The notes: generated by a model not told the origin, from the sequence alone. 50,171 bases of DNA from Leptolyngbyaceae cyanobacterium RM1_1_2 (GCA_012032345.1 JAAUQI010000037.1:1-50171); one strand, 5' to 3'; positions 9,164 to 18,532 are shown, counted from the stretch's first letter. Numbers and translations: made by a program.

Positions 9164-9211
9164 CCAGTCCAGATACCCCAGCTTATTCAGCCGCTGAGGT
9201 ATCTGGACTGG
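9164..9211. terminator. Bidirectional hairpin between gmk and ftsI
   Basis: A perfect 14-bp inverted repeat, CCAGTCCAGATACC at 9164-9177 and its complement at 9198-9211, with a 20-base loop. It starts 2 bases after the gmk stop, and its right arm encodes the last residues of FtsI. There is no clear T-tract on either side, so it acts either as a stem-only terminator or as an mRNA 3' end stabiliser. Confidence 0.6.
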
Positions 9212-10985
9212 CAGAGCTAGGGGGAACGCCCTCAGTCGCAACCAGCGACTCTATCACAGAGCGGACAATGGGGGCGGCGACCGTCGAGCCGTAGGCATCA
9301 TCGCCCCACGGCTCATCTACAACAGCTAGCACAACATAGCGCGGATTTTCGACTGGTAAGACACCGACAAAGCTGGTAATGCGAGCGTCAATATAGCGAC
9401 CGCTGAGAGCTTTTTGGGCCGTTCCTGTCTTACCTGCGAGGCGATATCCCGGCACCTGTGCTGGCTTGCCTGTGCCGTCTGTAACGACAGTCTCCATCAT
9501 GGCAATCACCTGCTGGGTGGTTTCCAGGTCAAAGAGCGGTTCAGGCTGAGGTCGAGACGGCTGCCACTTTAGCTGTTTTTGGCGATCGCTTAGCCCTCTG
9601 ACGACGTGGGGCGTCACTAGCTTGCCGCCGTTGGCCAGGGTTGCTTGGAGCCGTAAGAGCTGCACCGGGGTTAGCGCAAACCCTTGACCAAAAGCGGTGG
9701 TAGCGGGTTCAATGCGGCTACTAACAAACTGTTCCCGTGCTTTGAGCTGCCCTATAGTTTCAGCAGGCAGCTCAATCCCGCTGAGCTGGTCAATTTTGAG
9801 CCGCTGTAGCCAGTCAAAATACTGCTCTGGAGCCAATGCCTCCATCAGATGAACCATGCCGACATTGCTAGAGTATTTCATCACTTCGGTCAGACTGAGG
9901 GTGCCCCGTCCTCCCATAGCGCTGTAGTCAGCGTTTTGAATTGGCCACTCACCAATCTGAATCCGGCCCTCGTCATAGACCGTAAAGTCAGAATTAACGG
10001 CTTTTGAAGCCAAGGCGATCGCCATATTGATAGGCTTGAAGGTAGACCCAGGCTCGTAACTATCGCTGACGGCCCAGTTCCTAAAGGCCGCTACGTCTGC
10101 TTCATAGTAGCGGTTGGGGTCATAGGTAGGTTCTACCGCCATTGCTAGAATGGCCCCATCGCGGGCATCCATGACCAAAACTGTGCCGCGCTTAGCGCCG
10201 TAGGTTTCCATTTGGCGACGCAGGCTAAGCTGAGCTGTCCGCTGCAGGCGACTGTCTAAAGTTAGGTGTAGCGTTAGCTCGTCTTCAGCTAGCAGCGCCG
10301 TTAAATCTGATTGTTCCTGAACTGCTCTAGCCGCTGGCTGAGACTGGGTCGTCTGCGGTAGCAGGAGCTGATCTTGCAGACTGTACTCTAGCCCAGCCTG
10401 ACCTCTGCCATCAACGTCAACGTAGCCAATAATTTGGGAAAATAAGTCGCCTCTAGGATAAAAGCGCCGCAGGTTTGGAATTAGCTCTAAGCCGTTTAGC
10501 CCTAGCGCCAAAATTCGATTTGATAATTCTTCGGAGAGGGTCTCAGCTACCTTAATGCCGGTTTCCTGACTGGCAAATTGCTGGACTAGCTGCTCGGCGG
10601 GTTGCTCTAGTAAAGGGCCTAATTTAGCCGCGATCGCAGCGGGTGACTGGTCAAACAGGACAGGATGAACATAAAGCGTATACTCAACCTGGTCAACCGC
10701 CAAGACATTCCCTTGGCGATCGACGATGCTGTGACGGGCCTGAACAGGCTGGCGGCGACGCTGCTGCTGCTGCTGCGCCATCTGCGCTAGGGCGGATCCC
10801 TGAGCTAGCTGCACATAGGCTAAGCGGCTAGTTAAGCCCATCATGCTCAGCATTAGCAGCCCCCAAACCAGTAAAGCCCGAAACCGGAGTGAGTAGCGGC
10901 CTGAACGCCATCGAGGTTTAGTCTGAGATCTAGCTTTTTTGCGGACGGGGCGACGCGATCGCGCTGCCAGTGGAGGAAGAGACAT
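9183..10985 (-). CDS. ftsI: Peptidoglycan D,D-transpeptidase FtsI (penicillin-binding protein 2/3 class B)
   Basis: Cross-links septal peptidoglycan during division; anchored in the inner membrane with the catalytic domain in the periplasm. The 600-residue protein has a basic cytosolic tail, one membrane helix (about residues 36-55, ALLVWGLLMLSMMGL), a dimerisation domain from about 90, and a transpeptidase domain. The catalytic SxxK is in EPGSTFKP, SxN in KYSSNVGM and KTG in GKTGTAQ. The C-terminal tail is low complexity. The FtsL-like gene ends 35 bases upstream, matching the usual ftsL-ftsI order. Confidence 0.93.
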   Translation of the reverse strand: MSLPPLAARSRRPVRKKARSQTKPRWRSGRYSLRFRALLVWGLLMLSMMGLTSRLAYVQLAQGSALAQMAQQQQQRRRQPVQARHSIVDRQGNVLAVDQVEYTLYVHPVLFDQSPAAIAAKLGPLLEQPAEQLVQQFASQETGIKVAETLSEELSNRILALGLNGLELIPNLRRFYPRGDLFSQIIGYVDVDGRGQAGLEYSLQDQLLLPQTTQSQPAARAVQEQSDLTALLAEDELTLHLTLDSRLQRTAQLSLRRQMETYGAKRGTVLVMDARDGAILAMAVEPTYDPNRYYEADVAAFRNWAVSDSYEPGSTFKPINMAIALASKAVNSDFTVYDEGRIQIGEWPIQNADYSAMGGRGTLSLTEVMKYSSNVGMVHLMEALAPEQYFDWLQRLKIDQLSGIELPAETIGQLKAREQFVSSRIEPATTAFGQGFALTPVQLLRLQATLANGGKLVTPHVVRGLSDRQKQLKWQPSRPQPEPLFDLETTQQVIAMMETVVTDGTGKPAQVPGYRLAGKTGTAQKALSGRYIDARITSFVGVLPVENPRYVVLAVVDEPWGDDAYGSTVAAPIVRSVIESLVATEGVPPSSASPDTSAAE

Positions 10986-11020
10986 AGGACTCAGCCACAG
11001 ATAGCAACAGTTACGATTAG

Positions 11021-11563
11021 CTAGTAGCCAAGAGGCTGAGAGAACGGAGGCCGGGTAGGGGCTGCGATCGCTTCTGGTAGACTCTGGGGAACAGGCTGGG
11101 GGGAAAGCTCTGGTGCAGAGTCTGATGCTTTGGAATCAGCAGGCGCAAGAAAAATCAGGCCGTTGGGCTGAGGCAGTTCTAAAGCCGCGCCGGGAGCTTC
11201 TGCCTGCTGGGCTAAATGCTGCTTTAGCACTTCGCTAGCAGTGGTTAGCTGCTGGTGGCTGCGACGCAGTCCTTCTAGACGCTGCCTGCCTGCCTGCACT
11301 GACTTGTCCACATAAACCGTGCAGCCGTAGAGCACCAGAGTAGCCAGCAGTAACCCTCCTGATAGCACAGTTGTGCTCTGGTAAAGTCCGCTTAGTAGCC
11401 GGAGCCAAAGGGGTGTTTTAAGCGCAGCGGCGATCGCAGCAGGTCTTTTGACAGCAGAGATAAGAACAGGTGGCTCCTGCTGAACCGCTCTCAGGGAACC
11501 GACGCGGCGACTGCGTCGTCGCGTCGGAGACTGCTCTATGTTTCGCCTTAAAGCTGCTGCCAT
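11021..11563 (-). CDS. FtsL-like bitopic cell-division protein candidate
   Basis: About 180 residues from ATG 11563, chosen because an AAGGAG ribosome site sits 9 bases upstream; an ATG at 11593 would add 10 residues. The protein has a basic, Arg-rich N-terminal tail, one membrane helix (STTVLSGGLLLATLVLYGC) and then a periplasmic coiled-coil-like stretch (QAGRQRLEGLRRSHQQL and following), ending in a Pro-rich tail. That topology and the position directly before ftsI are those of FtsL. Sequence similarity in FtsL is always weak, so this rests on context and layout. Confidence 0.6.
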   Translation of the reverse strand: MAAALRRNIEQSPTRRRSRRVGSLRAVQQEPPVLISAVKRPAAIAAALKTPLWLRLLSGLYQSTTVLSGGLLLATLVLYGCTVYVDKSVQAGRQRLEGLRRSHQQLTTASEVLKQHLAQQAEAPGAALELPQPNGLIFLAPADSKASDSAPELSPQPVPQSLPEAIAAPTRPPFSQPLGY

Positions 11564-11593
11564 GCACTCCACTCCTTCTAACAAACGTGCCAT

Positions 11594-11866
11594 TCCTAGC
11601 TGACAAAAGCTTTAGCAGCCTATTCTCAGCCTGCCTCGCTTACAAACCTCTAGCAACTTATGATCGCTCTCTCTGAGCATGGCCCCTAAGCGTTAATCTG
11701 AGCAATGGGGATGCTTACAACTTGGGATTGGCGATAATAGTAACCTGCTTAAGGTATAACAGCAATACAGTAAGGCACAACAGGCATCGCAGATCATTTT
11801 AGGCTGAGAATAGAGAGTTTCTTTCCCAGTCTGAGCCAGCTGACGCAGATAGATAGCCACAACCCG
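11594..11866. other. Spacer between ilvB stop and the FtsL-like gene
   Basis: About 270-300 bases (depending on the start chosen) that should carry the promoter of the leftward ftsL-like/ftsI pair and the 3' region of the next gene. I see no gene and no strong hairpin in it. Confidence 0.4.
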
Positions 11867-13717
11867 CTATAGCTTTGTGCCGCAGTCTGGGCAAAAGTTA
11901 TTGGTTGAGGGGTTCTTGGTATTGCAGCTAGAACAGTACATCAGCTCAATAGCCTGCTCTAGCTTAGAAGGCTGCTGTAGCCCGATCATTTGGGCATTGC
12001 TCTTGCCGGGTGCCACCATCGGATAGCAGTTTTCGTCTCTGCGCACGCGCACATCCATCAGGACGGGGCCGTCATCTGCCAGCATTATGGCAACGCTCTC
12101 CTGTAGTTTTTCCCGATCCTGCACCACCATACCTTTGACACCAAAAGCCTGAGCCAGCAGTTCAAAGTTGGGCATACCCACTTCCATGTTTGAAGAAGAA
12201 TAGCGCTCCCCGTGAAAAGCCTGCTGCCACTGTCTGACCATGCCCTGCCAGCCGTTATTGATGATGACCGTTTTAACAGCGATACCGTACTGGGCCAGGG
12301 TTGCGAGTTCTTGCAGGTTCATTTGAAAGCTGGCATCTCCGCTGATACAAATCACAGCTTCATCTGGTAAGGCGACTTTGACCCCCATTGCCGCTGGTAA
12401 ACCGTAGCCCATCGTGCCCAATCCAGCGCTAGAAATCCAGCAACGGGGGCCATTTTTGAGGAACTGCGCCGACCACATCTGATGCTGACCTACATCTGTG
12501 GTGTAATACGCCTGAGGAGCCTGTCGGCTTAGCTCAACAATCACCTCCTGAGGCGACAGAATGTCTGAGTAGGTCGGTACGACTAGGGGATAGTCTTGCC
12601 GCCAGCGACTGATGCGCTTGAGCCACGTCTGAGTCTGCTGGGAGCTGCGTTCAACTTTGTCAGCTTTGAGCCGCTGTAGAAGATCCTGTAGAACTTGGCG
12701 GACATCACCTACAATAGGCACTTGGGGTGCCCGGTTCTTGCCAACCTCAGCGGGGTCAATATCGATATGAATAACTTTGGCGCGAGAGGCAAACTCGTCT
12801 AGCTTACCTGTGACGCGATCATCAAAGCGGGCACCTACCGCAATCAGTAGATCGCATTCACTGACGGCAAAATTAGCGTAGGCTGTACCATGCATCCCCA
12901 ACATGCCAAGGGCCAAAGGGTGGTGCTCATCAAAAGAGCCTTTGCCCATGAGCGTAGTGGTCACGGGAATTTGAAAATGCTCAGCGATCGCCTTAATTTC
13001 AGGGTGAGCGCCAGAGGTGATAGCACCGCCGCCCACATAAAGCAGAGGCCGCTTAGCCTGCTTTAGCAGCTCAATGGCGTGATTGATCTGGCGCGGGTTG
13101 CCTTTGATGGTAGGTCGGTAGCCGGGGAGCCTGACCGAGCCAGGTTCAACCGGCAGATAGTCAAACTCCTCTAGCCCAACGTCTTTGGGCACATCAATCA
13201 GTACCGGGCCGGGGCGTCCGGTCTGTGCGATATAAAACGCTTCAGCGACGACTGTGGCCATCTCTCGCGGATCGCGGACGACGTAGGAGTGCTTGACGAC
13301 CGGAAGCGTAATGCCAAAAATATCTGTCTCTTGAAAAGCGTCGCTGCCAATAGCAGGGCGAGGCACCTGTCCGGTCACAACCACCATTGGAATCGAGTCC
13401 ATCTGAGCGGTGGCAATACCGGTGACCAAGTTAGTAGCACCCGGCCCAGAAGTTGCAAAGCAAACCCCCACATTACCAGTCGCTCTCGCGTAGCCATCAG
13501 CAGCGTGAGCAGCGCCCTGCTCGTGGCGGACTAAGATATGCCTAATTTGCCCTGCGGCTTCGGCCTGATAGAGGGCATCGTAAATTGGCAGGATAGCCCC
13601 GCCGGGGTATCCAAAAATATGCTCTACACCGTGGCGCACCAGACTGTCGATGAGCGCAAACGCACCCGTTACCCGCTGGGGCGCAACTTTCTGCTGAACT
13701 TGCACAGGGGAAATCAT
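11867..13717 (-). CDS. ilvB: Acetolactate synthase large subunit with C-terminal zinc-ribbon tail
   Basis: Condenses two pyruvates, or pyruvate with 2-oxobutyrate, in the first step of branched-chain amino acid synthesis, using ThDP, FAD and Mg2+. Started at ATG 13717 it has 616 residues; a TTG at 13774 would add 19. Signatures in order: [17 protein letters not shown], the catalytic-Glu region [16 protein letters not shown], the central FAD-binding domain, and the ThDP motif [14 protein letters not shown] ending in [12 protein letters not shown]. After the normal end ([16 protein letters not shown]) comes an extra ribbon, CSSC then CPDCG 12 residues later, a four-Cys zinc-binding pattern not needed for catalysis. 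No small-subunit gene (ilvN) is in the window. Confidence 0.93.
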   Translation of the reverse strand: MISPVQVQQKVAPQRVTGAFALIDSLVRHGVEHIFGYPGGAILPIYDALYQAEAAGQIRHILVRHEQGAAHAADGYARATGNVGVCFATSGPGATNLVTGIATAQMDSIPMVVVTGQVPRPAIGSDAFQETDIFGITLPVVKHSYVVRDPREMATVVAEAFYIAQTGRPGPVLIDVPKDVGLEEFDYLPVEPGSVRLPGYRPTIKGNPRQINHAIELLKQAKRPLLYVGGGAITSGAHPEIKAIAEHFQIPVTTTLMGKGSFDEHHPLALGMLGMHGTAYANFAVSECDLLIAVGARFDDRVTGKLDEFASRAKVIHIDIDPAEVGKNRAPQVPIVGDVRQVLQDLLQRLKADKVERSSQQTQTWLKRISRWRQDYPLVVPTYSDILSPQEVIVELSRQAPQAYYTTDVGQHQMWSAQFLKNGPRCWISSAGLGTMGYGLPAAMGVKVALPDEAVICISGDASFQMNLQELATLAQYGIAVKTVIINNGWQGMVRQWQQAFHGERYSSSNMEVGMPNFELLAQAFGVKGMVVQDREKLQESVAIMLADDGPVLMDVRVRRDENCYPMVAPGKSNAQMIGLQQPSKLEQAIELMYCSSCNTKNPSTNNFCPDCGTKL

Positions 13718-13916
13718 TTCACTGCTGCCGAACTTTTGGGGATAGTTTTTAACTGTACTACTTAAACCGATCAAACCAACGCGAATATCTCAAGCCGCAT
13801 ATTCATCAGCTTCTATCCTATCTTCTCCCTCTGGCTTCTGCAGGTGTGATGGCTCAGAATGTTAGCGATCTAGCAAAATCTTAAGCTTATAATTGCGATC
13901 GCAGCTTTGCCTGCCA

Positions 13917-14506
13917 TTAGGTACTGTGCAATTGCAGTAGTCCAGCCAAGAAAGCTGCCGCTGTTGAGGGGCGTTTTTGACCTGATCGCCAATTTTGCTC
14001 AATCTGCCAGCCTGTTGCTTGAGTTGGCGATCGCCAAAGCTGATAGTGACTCACAGGCGGATCGGCGTAAAAGCTGCTAGACCCTGTTCCCAGCAGGGCA
14101 GAACTCCAGTGGGTAAAGTAGTCATGACTCAGCCGATAAACCGGAAAATCGGCGGCAAGGGGCACTCCCCAACCATCGACAGCAATGACGGCTCGCACCG
14201 TACCCCCTCGGTGATAGTGCCATGCCTGGGCTGCGCCCATTGCGGCTACGGCACCCGCACTAAAAGCTAAAAAAACCAGGTTAGCCTGTCTGGGCTGCTT
14301 GATCTGCTGCTGTAAAAATTGCAGCGTCAAAAACGGCGAGAAAGCCCAGAGGTGATGATGAGGAGAGACCAGTACTTGAAGATTAAGAGCTTGAGGACTC
14401 AAGCCGGAAAAGCTGCTTCCATCTCAGCTAGTAAGCTCTGAGTCAGCTCGGGCGGATGGACACCGGGACAAATCACTAGAAAGTTGAGGGGGAAACTTGG
14501 GGTCAT
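13917..14506 (-). pseudogene. Alpha/beta-hydrolase-like cyanobacterial protein, split by a frameshift
   Basis: A first frame runs from ATG 14506 to a TGA at 14399-14401 and encodes 35 residues (LVICPGVHPPELT visible). A second frame, opening with TTG at 14400-14402, carries the remaining 161 residues. It includes VFLAFSAGAVAAMGAA, a nucleophile-elbow-like strand-turn-helix, and AVDGWGVPLAADFPVYRLSHDYFTHWSSALLG. The pieces join as one product if a single T is restored in the CTTGAG context near 14400. I recall the same joined order as a conserved cyanobacterial hydrolase-like family, though this is from memory. It could be a true mutation, a sequencing error or a programmed slip. Function unknown. 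Confidence 0.65.
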
Positions 14507-14699
14507 GTACTGCAAGGATTAAATCTATAGAAAGCATTGCATCAAGGTAAACTGCACTTCTCTCGTTCGGTTCTACTCATACCCCAATCCCCGCCTTGCC
14601 AGTAGGCTTTGTATATATCTGATTTTTTGAAGTCTAAGGAAGCCATTTTTACAGCGGCTGTTTAGCTAGCGGCCAAACAGCAAAGCAGGGAGAGAGTTT

Positions 14700-16343
14700 G
14701 TGAGCCACCTTTTTTTTTCAACCTTAAGCGATCTGGTAGCGCTTGATGAGCTGGCACCAGCGGCAGCTGAGTTGTCTCAGCCTAAGCCGCTGCGTCAAGA
14801 CGGTGGCACCAATCGCTCAGCGGCCTCTGCTCGTCAGCAAGGGTTACAGGCTGAGGCTGAGTGGCAGGGAGCGATCGCAGCTTGCAACCAGCTACTACAA
14901 ACAGCGGTGACAGATGCGGCAACTGCTACCGCAGTTGCCGATGGCAGTCAACCCTTAGAGGGCATTGTGCTCTCAGGCCCGCTGCCTGTGATCAACCAGC
15001 CTAACCTAGCCTCGCAGTTTTCGACCTGGATTTTTAATGCTCATCTGCTTGAGCACTTAGCTTTGCCGTCTCACCTACTGCCCGCAAACCTGAGCTGCCT
15101 GCCGTTGGCTAACGCTTCCCAGATGCTGCCACTGGTGCCAGGAGATCCATTAGGCCAAGAGCGATTTTGTCTGGTGCTGACTGCTCGTTTTAGCTTGATT
15201 CTAGTTTTAGGGCAAGATGCCTCTGGTCTGCCTAAGTTTCGCTTTTCTTTCACGCCTGAAATTGTTAATCAGGCTTACCAGCTATTGCGATCGCGAGTGT
15301 TGCTGGTTCGACCTCATTGCTTGGATAGGCTGCAAGTTCTTACAGAAAAGTTTCCAGTAGTTGAGCCAAGCTACCAAACGGTGACTCGCTTTAGCCGCTA
15401 CCTGCTGGCTCATCAGTCAGAAGCCCAGCTGACTAATCTGCTAGTGTCTGTTTCGCCCTCTGTTTCGCCCTCTATAGATGTAGCGACTAACCTCTCGGCG
15501 ACAACCAGTGTAGATCCGCAAACTCAGCATTTTTCTGAATCTGTCCTACCCGAAACTCGGCTACAGTTTGTGACGACTGCTGCGGGTGATGCTGCGGCTA
15601 CATCGCTGAGTCCTGATGCTGAGCTGCTGCAGGCAATGGCTCACGAAATTTGCACACCGCTGAGCACAATTCGTACTTTAGTGCGATCGCTGCTGCGACG
15701 TCCTGATTTAGACACTGATGTAGCTAAGCGACTGCGCTCAATTGACCGAGAATGTACTCAGCAAATCGACCGCTTTAATCTAATCTTTAAGGCAGTAGAG
15801 CTAGAAACTGAAGTCAGCAAGCAGCCTAAATCGCCCCTAACGCCTATTGCGCTGTCCCAAATTTTTCAAGAGTCGATTCCCCACTGGCAGCAGCAGGCCA
15901 GCCGCCGCAGCCTGACCTTAGAAGTCTTGCTACCGCCAAAGCTACCGATGGTAGCCAGTGACCCAACTATGCTGAAGCAGGTGTTAACAGGGCTAGTAGA
16001 GCGCTTTACCAACAGTTTGCCTTGCGAAAGTCATCTACAGCTTTGTGTAATGCTAGCGGGCCATCAGCTCAAACTTCAGTTTAAATCTACGCTTCAGGCA
16101 GAAGATACCCCGTCTGTAGAGACTTGCAAGGCTAAACCTGCGGCACGCCATTCTCCGCTGAGATCGGTCGGGCAGCTGCTGATGTTTCAGCCGGAGACAG
16201 GTGGGCTAACGCTTAATTTAAACGTGACCAAAAATCTGTTCCAAGCCCTCGGCGGTAAGCTAATTGTGCGCCAGCGACCTCAGCAAGGTGAAATAGTGAC
16301 GGTCTTTTTACCCCTAGAGGGGCAAGCTGTTAAAGAACGATGA
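14700..16343 (+). CDS. Sensor histidine kinase-like protein with degenerate ATPase domain
   Basis: Starts at GTG 14700 with a GGGAGAG ribosome site just upstream; 547 residues, no membrane segment. Residues 1-290 are an unassigned sensory region with a Ser/Thr-rich linker. The dimerisation and phosphoacceptor helix carries the H-box MAHEICTPLSTIRTLV at about residue 314. The C-terminal ATPase-like domain (DPTMLKQVLTGLVERF, then GGLTLNLNVTKNLFQALGG and VFLPLEG) keeps the shape of a HATPase but lacks clear N and G1 boxes. It may be an inactive or adaptor-type kinase. No response regulator gene is adjacent. Confidence 0.75.
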   Translation: MSHLFFSTLSDLVALDELAPAAAELSQPKPLRQDGGTNRSAASARQQGLQAEAEWQGAIAACNQLLQTAVTDAATATAVADGSQPLEGIVLSGPLPVINQPNLASQFSTWIFNAHLLEHLALPSHLLPANLSCLPLANASQMLPLVPGDPLGQERFCLVLTARFSLILVLGQDASGLPKFRFSFTPEIVNQAYQLLRSRVLLVRPHCLDRLQVLTEKFPVVEPSYQTVTRFSRYLLAHQSEAQLTNLLVSVSPSVSPSIDVATNLSATTSVDPQTQHFSESVLPETRLQFVTTAAGDAAATSLSPDAELLQAMAHEICTPLSTIRTLVRSLLRRPDLDTDVAKRLRSIDRECTQQIDRFNLIFKAVELETEVSKQPKSPLTPIALSQIFQESIPHWQQQASRRSLTLEVLLPPKLPMVASDPTMLKQVLTGLVERFTNSLPCESHLQLCVMLAGHQLKLQFKSTLQAEDTPSVETCKAKPAARHSPLRSVGQLLMFQPETGGLTLNLNVTKNLFQALGGKLIVRQRPQQGEIVTVFLPLEGQAVKER

Positions 16344-16487
16344 GGTGGAGTTAGTTGTGCCTATTCTCTATGTTCTTGTAGAGTTTGACGCTAGTACAAT
16401 CTCCCAGGTTCCATAGTCTTCGCGATAAATCAGTCTTAGTAGATGTCTAAAGCCTTATGCTCAAGCTTTATGACCCAGTCCGAAGCT

Positions 16488-17129
16488 CTAACTGTAGATC
16501 TGTTGGGCTGCCAGGGCGATCGCCTGTGGATAGATTTGATGCTCTTGCTGCTGAATCCGGGCCTGTAACGTCACTGCCGTATCTTCTGGCAGTACTGGCA
16601 CAGCGGCCTGCATAATAATTGGGCCGCTATCGACAGCTAGCTCAACCAGGTGAACCGTACAGCCGGAAATTTTCACCCCCGCCTGTAGCGCCTGCTCGAC
16701 AGCTCGAATGCCTGAAAAGCTAGGCAGCAGACTGGGATGAATATTCAAAATTCGCTGTGGAAAAGCGTCAATCAAGACCTCAGTCACGCGGCGCATCCAG
16801 CCTGCCATAATTACCCACTCCACATCGCTCTGCAGTAGGGTTTGAATGATGGCGGCATCTAGCATTTCTCGACTGGGAAAAGCCCGGTGATCTAGCAAAA
16901 CGGTAGGAATGCCCCAGCGCTCAGCTCTCTGAGCAACCCTGGCCTCTGGCTGGTTGTAAATTAAGACCTCAATTTTGGCCTTGAGCTGTTTGCAGGCGAT
17001 CGCAGAGACGATCGCTTCTAAATTACTGCCATTACCCGAAGCCATTACTCCTAAATGCACCTGCTCCACTTGGGCAATAGGCCACTGCACAGCAGGCGAA
17101 ATAACCGAAAAATCTCTATCAACGGACAT
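16488..17129 (-). CDS. purN: Phosphoribosylglycinamide formyltransferase
   Basis: Transfers the formyl group from 10-formyl-tetrahydrofolate to GAR in purine synthesis. Started at ATG 17129 it has 213 residues; a TTG two codons upstream is also in frame. Signatures are VMASGNGSNLEAIV (phosphate loop), the catalytic Asn and His in ILNIHPSLLPSF, the folate-site stretch GVKISGCTVHLV and the catalytic Asp in VDSGPIIMQ. A normal, complete enzyme. It stands alone, facing the histidine kinase gene. Confidence 0.95.
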   Translation of the reverse strand: MSVDRDFSVISPAVQWPIAQVEQVHLGVMASGNGSNLEAIVSAIACKQLKAKIEVLIYNQPEARVAQRAERWGIPTVLLDHRAFPSREMLDAAIIQTLLQSDVEWVIMAGWMRRVTEVLIDAFPQRILNIHPSLLPSFSGIRAVEQALQAGVKISGCTVHLVELAVDSGPIIMQAAVPVLPEDTAVTLQARIQQQEHQIYPQAIALAAQQIYS

Positions 17130-17861
17130 GCTCAAAACTTTTTGACAGCTTACTGATTGTCCCAGGATTTAGATCTCCGCAGTCCGTCTGTGCTCTCTCA
17201 CAAGACACTTAACCTAACGGTGACTCTCTTCTCTCTTGCTCTTCGACGAGTTGCTTAGCGTTGGCCTAGCGTTGGCCTCAGCCGCTTTGCGCCACTTCTT
17301 GGGCTGTGATGGCTGCTCACGTACCCAGCTTTCTTGATCCAGTAACCCTCAAGGCTCACCCGTTTCACTAGTGAGCTAGACAACTCCACAACTGGAACAG
17401 TGACTATAGTAGTTATCTGACTCTTCAGGTGGCTTTGTCGGCGGCAGTTAACGGCTATGAATCGTTTAAGGCTGGGGGTTTGTGGCCAAAGCTGTTAGTT
17501 TAGCCACTGCAACAAGTGGCATAAATGACTTAAACATGCAGTTGGCAAAACGATACAACTATATCAAGAGAAACGAAACAAACGTTTCTTCAAGCTAAGC
17601 AAAAGCAGGTAGGTTAAAGTCAACGGCAATTGTAAATATGAGTCAGCTTTCTAGAATTTTTCAAAAGCTCCGTCTTAAGGTTTACTGCCTAGTCGAATTT
17701 CCTCAGGCACTAGTCTGTAAGGAATCGACAGCTTTTCCTATCAATGACTAAAAGCAGTAGCTGCTCAAACCAAAAAGTAGTGGATAAAACAGCTTTTAGG
17801 GTATTGAATATAGCTTTTGCTCCCAGCTTACTCATTTCTAAAACCTCTGAGGAGAGAAATC
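17130..17861. promoter_or_regulatory. Long structured spacer upstream of the outer-membrane-type protein gene
   Basis: About 730 bases with no convincing gene. It holds a tandem 11-base repeat (AGCGTTGGCCT twice, about 17257-17280). Three short segments can form two mutually exclusive hairpins: GTGGC 17482-17486 with GCCAC 17503-17507, or GCCACT 17503-17508 with AGTGGC 17515-17520. A further 7-bp hairpin is at 17569-17589 (AGAAACG paired with CGTTTCT). The nearest downstream gene is the rightward barrel-like protein, so this may be a long 5' leader or a small RNA locus. Confidence 0.4.
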
Positions 17862-18347
17862 ATGAAACTGTCTCTGCGTTCTTTATTTCCGGTTGGCGTT
17901 GCATTAGCTGCGATCGCAGCGGTTCCCTTTGCCGCCAATGCTCAAACAGCCCCGACTGACTACAACTATGTAGGTGCGGGTGTTGCTGTGGGTGATTTGG
18001 GTGACAGCGATGTCGGTCTAGGCATCAACAGCAAGTTCACCTTGGGCGAGCAGTTTTCGGCTCGTCCGGCCATCCACAGCGATCTTGACTTTGACGATGA
18101 CGGTGTAACCCGGTTCATGCTGCCTGTAACCTACGACTTCAACGCACTTGACCGAGATGGCAAGCTCTTGCCTTATGTCGGTGGTGGTGTTGCCTTCTCA
18201 ACGGGCAACGACGAGTTCGGTGGCTTAGTGACGGCTGGTGCTGACTACCGCATCACCGAGCGCGTTGTGGCTAACGGTTCTGTTAATCTGACCATCAATG
18301 ACGATACCGATGTTAACGGTTTTGTCGGTCTAGGCTACAGCTTCTAG
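17862..18347 (+). CDS. Exported outer-membrane-type beta-barrel protein
   Basis: A 161-residue protein from ATG 17862, preceded by the ribosome site GAGGAGAG. It has a textbook signal peptide (MKLSLRSLFPVGVALAAIAA, cleavage after ANA). The mature part alternates short polar/hydrophobic strands and acidic turns (DSDVGLGINSKF, LPYVGGGVAFSTG, VNGFVGLGYSF). The final aromatic residue after GLGYSF is the typical C-terminal signature of outer-membrane barrels inserted by BamA. Small OmpW/OmpX-like barrel of about eight strands. Ligand unknown. Confidence 0.75.
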   Translation: MKLSLRSLFPVGVALAAIAAVPFAANAQTAPTDYNYVGAGVAVGDLGDSDVGLGINSKFTLGEQFSARPAIHSDLDFDDDGVTRFMLPVTYDFNALDRDGKLLPYVGGGVAFSTGNDEFGGLVTAGADYRITERVVANGSVNLTINDDTDVNGFVGLGYSF

Positions 18348-18402
18348 CCAGGCTCTAGTGCAGCGTCAACGCTTAATTTTAGGGCAATATCATAGTTCGT
18401 AG

Positions 18403-18420
18403 TTAGCGCCGAAGCGCTAA
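18403..18420. repeat. Short hairpin after the barrel-protein gene
   Basis: TTAGCGC and GCGCTAA form a perfect 7-bp stem with a CGAA loop (18410-18413), 56 bases after the stop of the barrel gene. No T-tract follows; may assist 3' end formation. Confidence 0.4.
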
Positions 18421-18488
18421 AGCATTGACTACCAACCTCAATTTGTAGCTGCGACAACGCACTAGTTATACCTGCAGATCTAGATTCA

Positions 18489-18532
18489 CCGGGTAGGTTG
18501 GGCCAAGCGCTAGCGCAGCTCAGCCTACCCGG
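18489..18532 (-). terminator. Hairpin at the 3' end of the topoisomerase IB gene
   Basis: CCGGGTAGG (18489-18497) and CCTACCCGG (18524-18532) form a perfect 9-bp stem. Inside is the smaller palindrome GCGCTAGCGC (18507-18516). The right arm contains the stop and last codons of the leftward topoisomerase gene, and the structure lies between convergent genes, so it may serve both strands. Confidence 0.55.
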
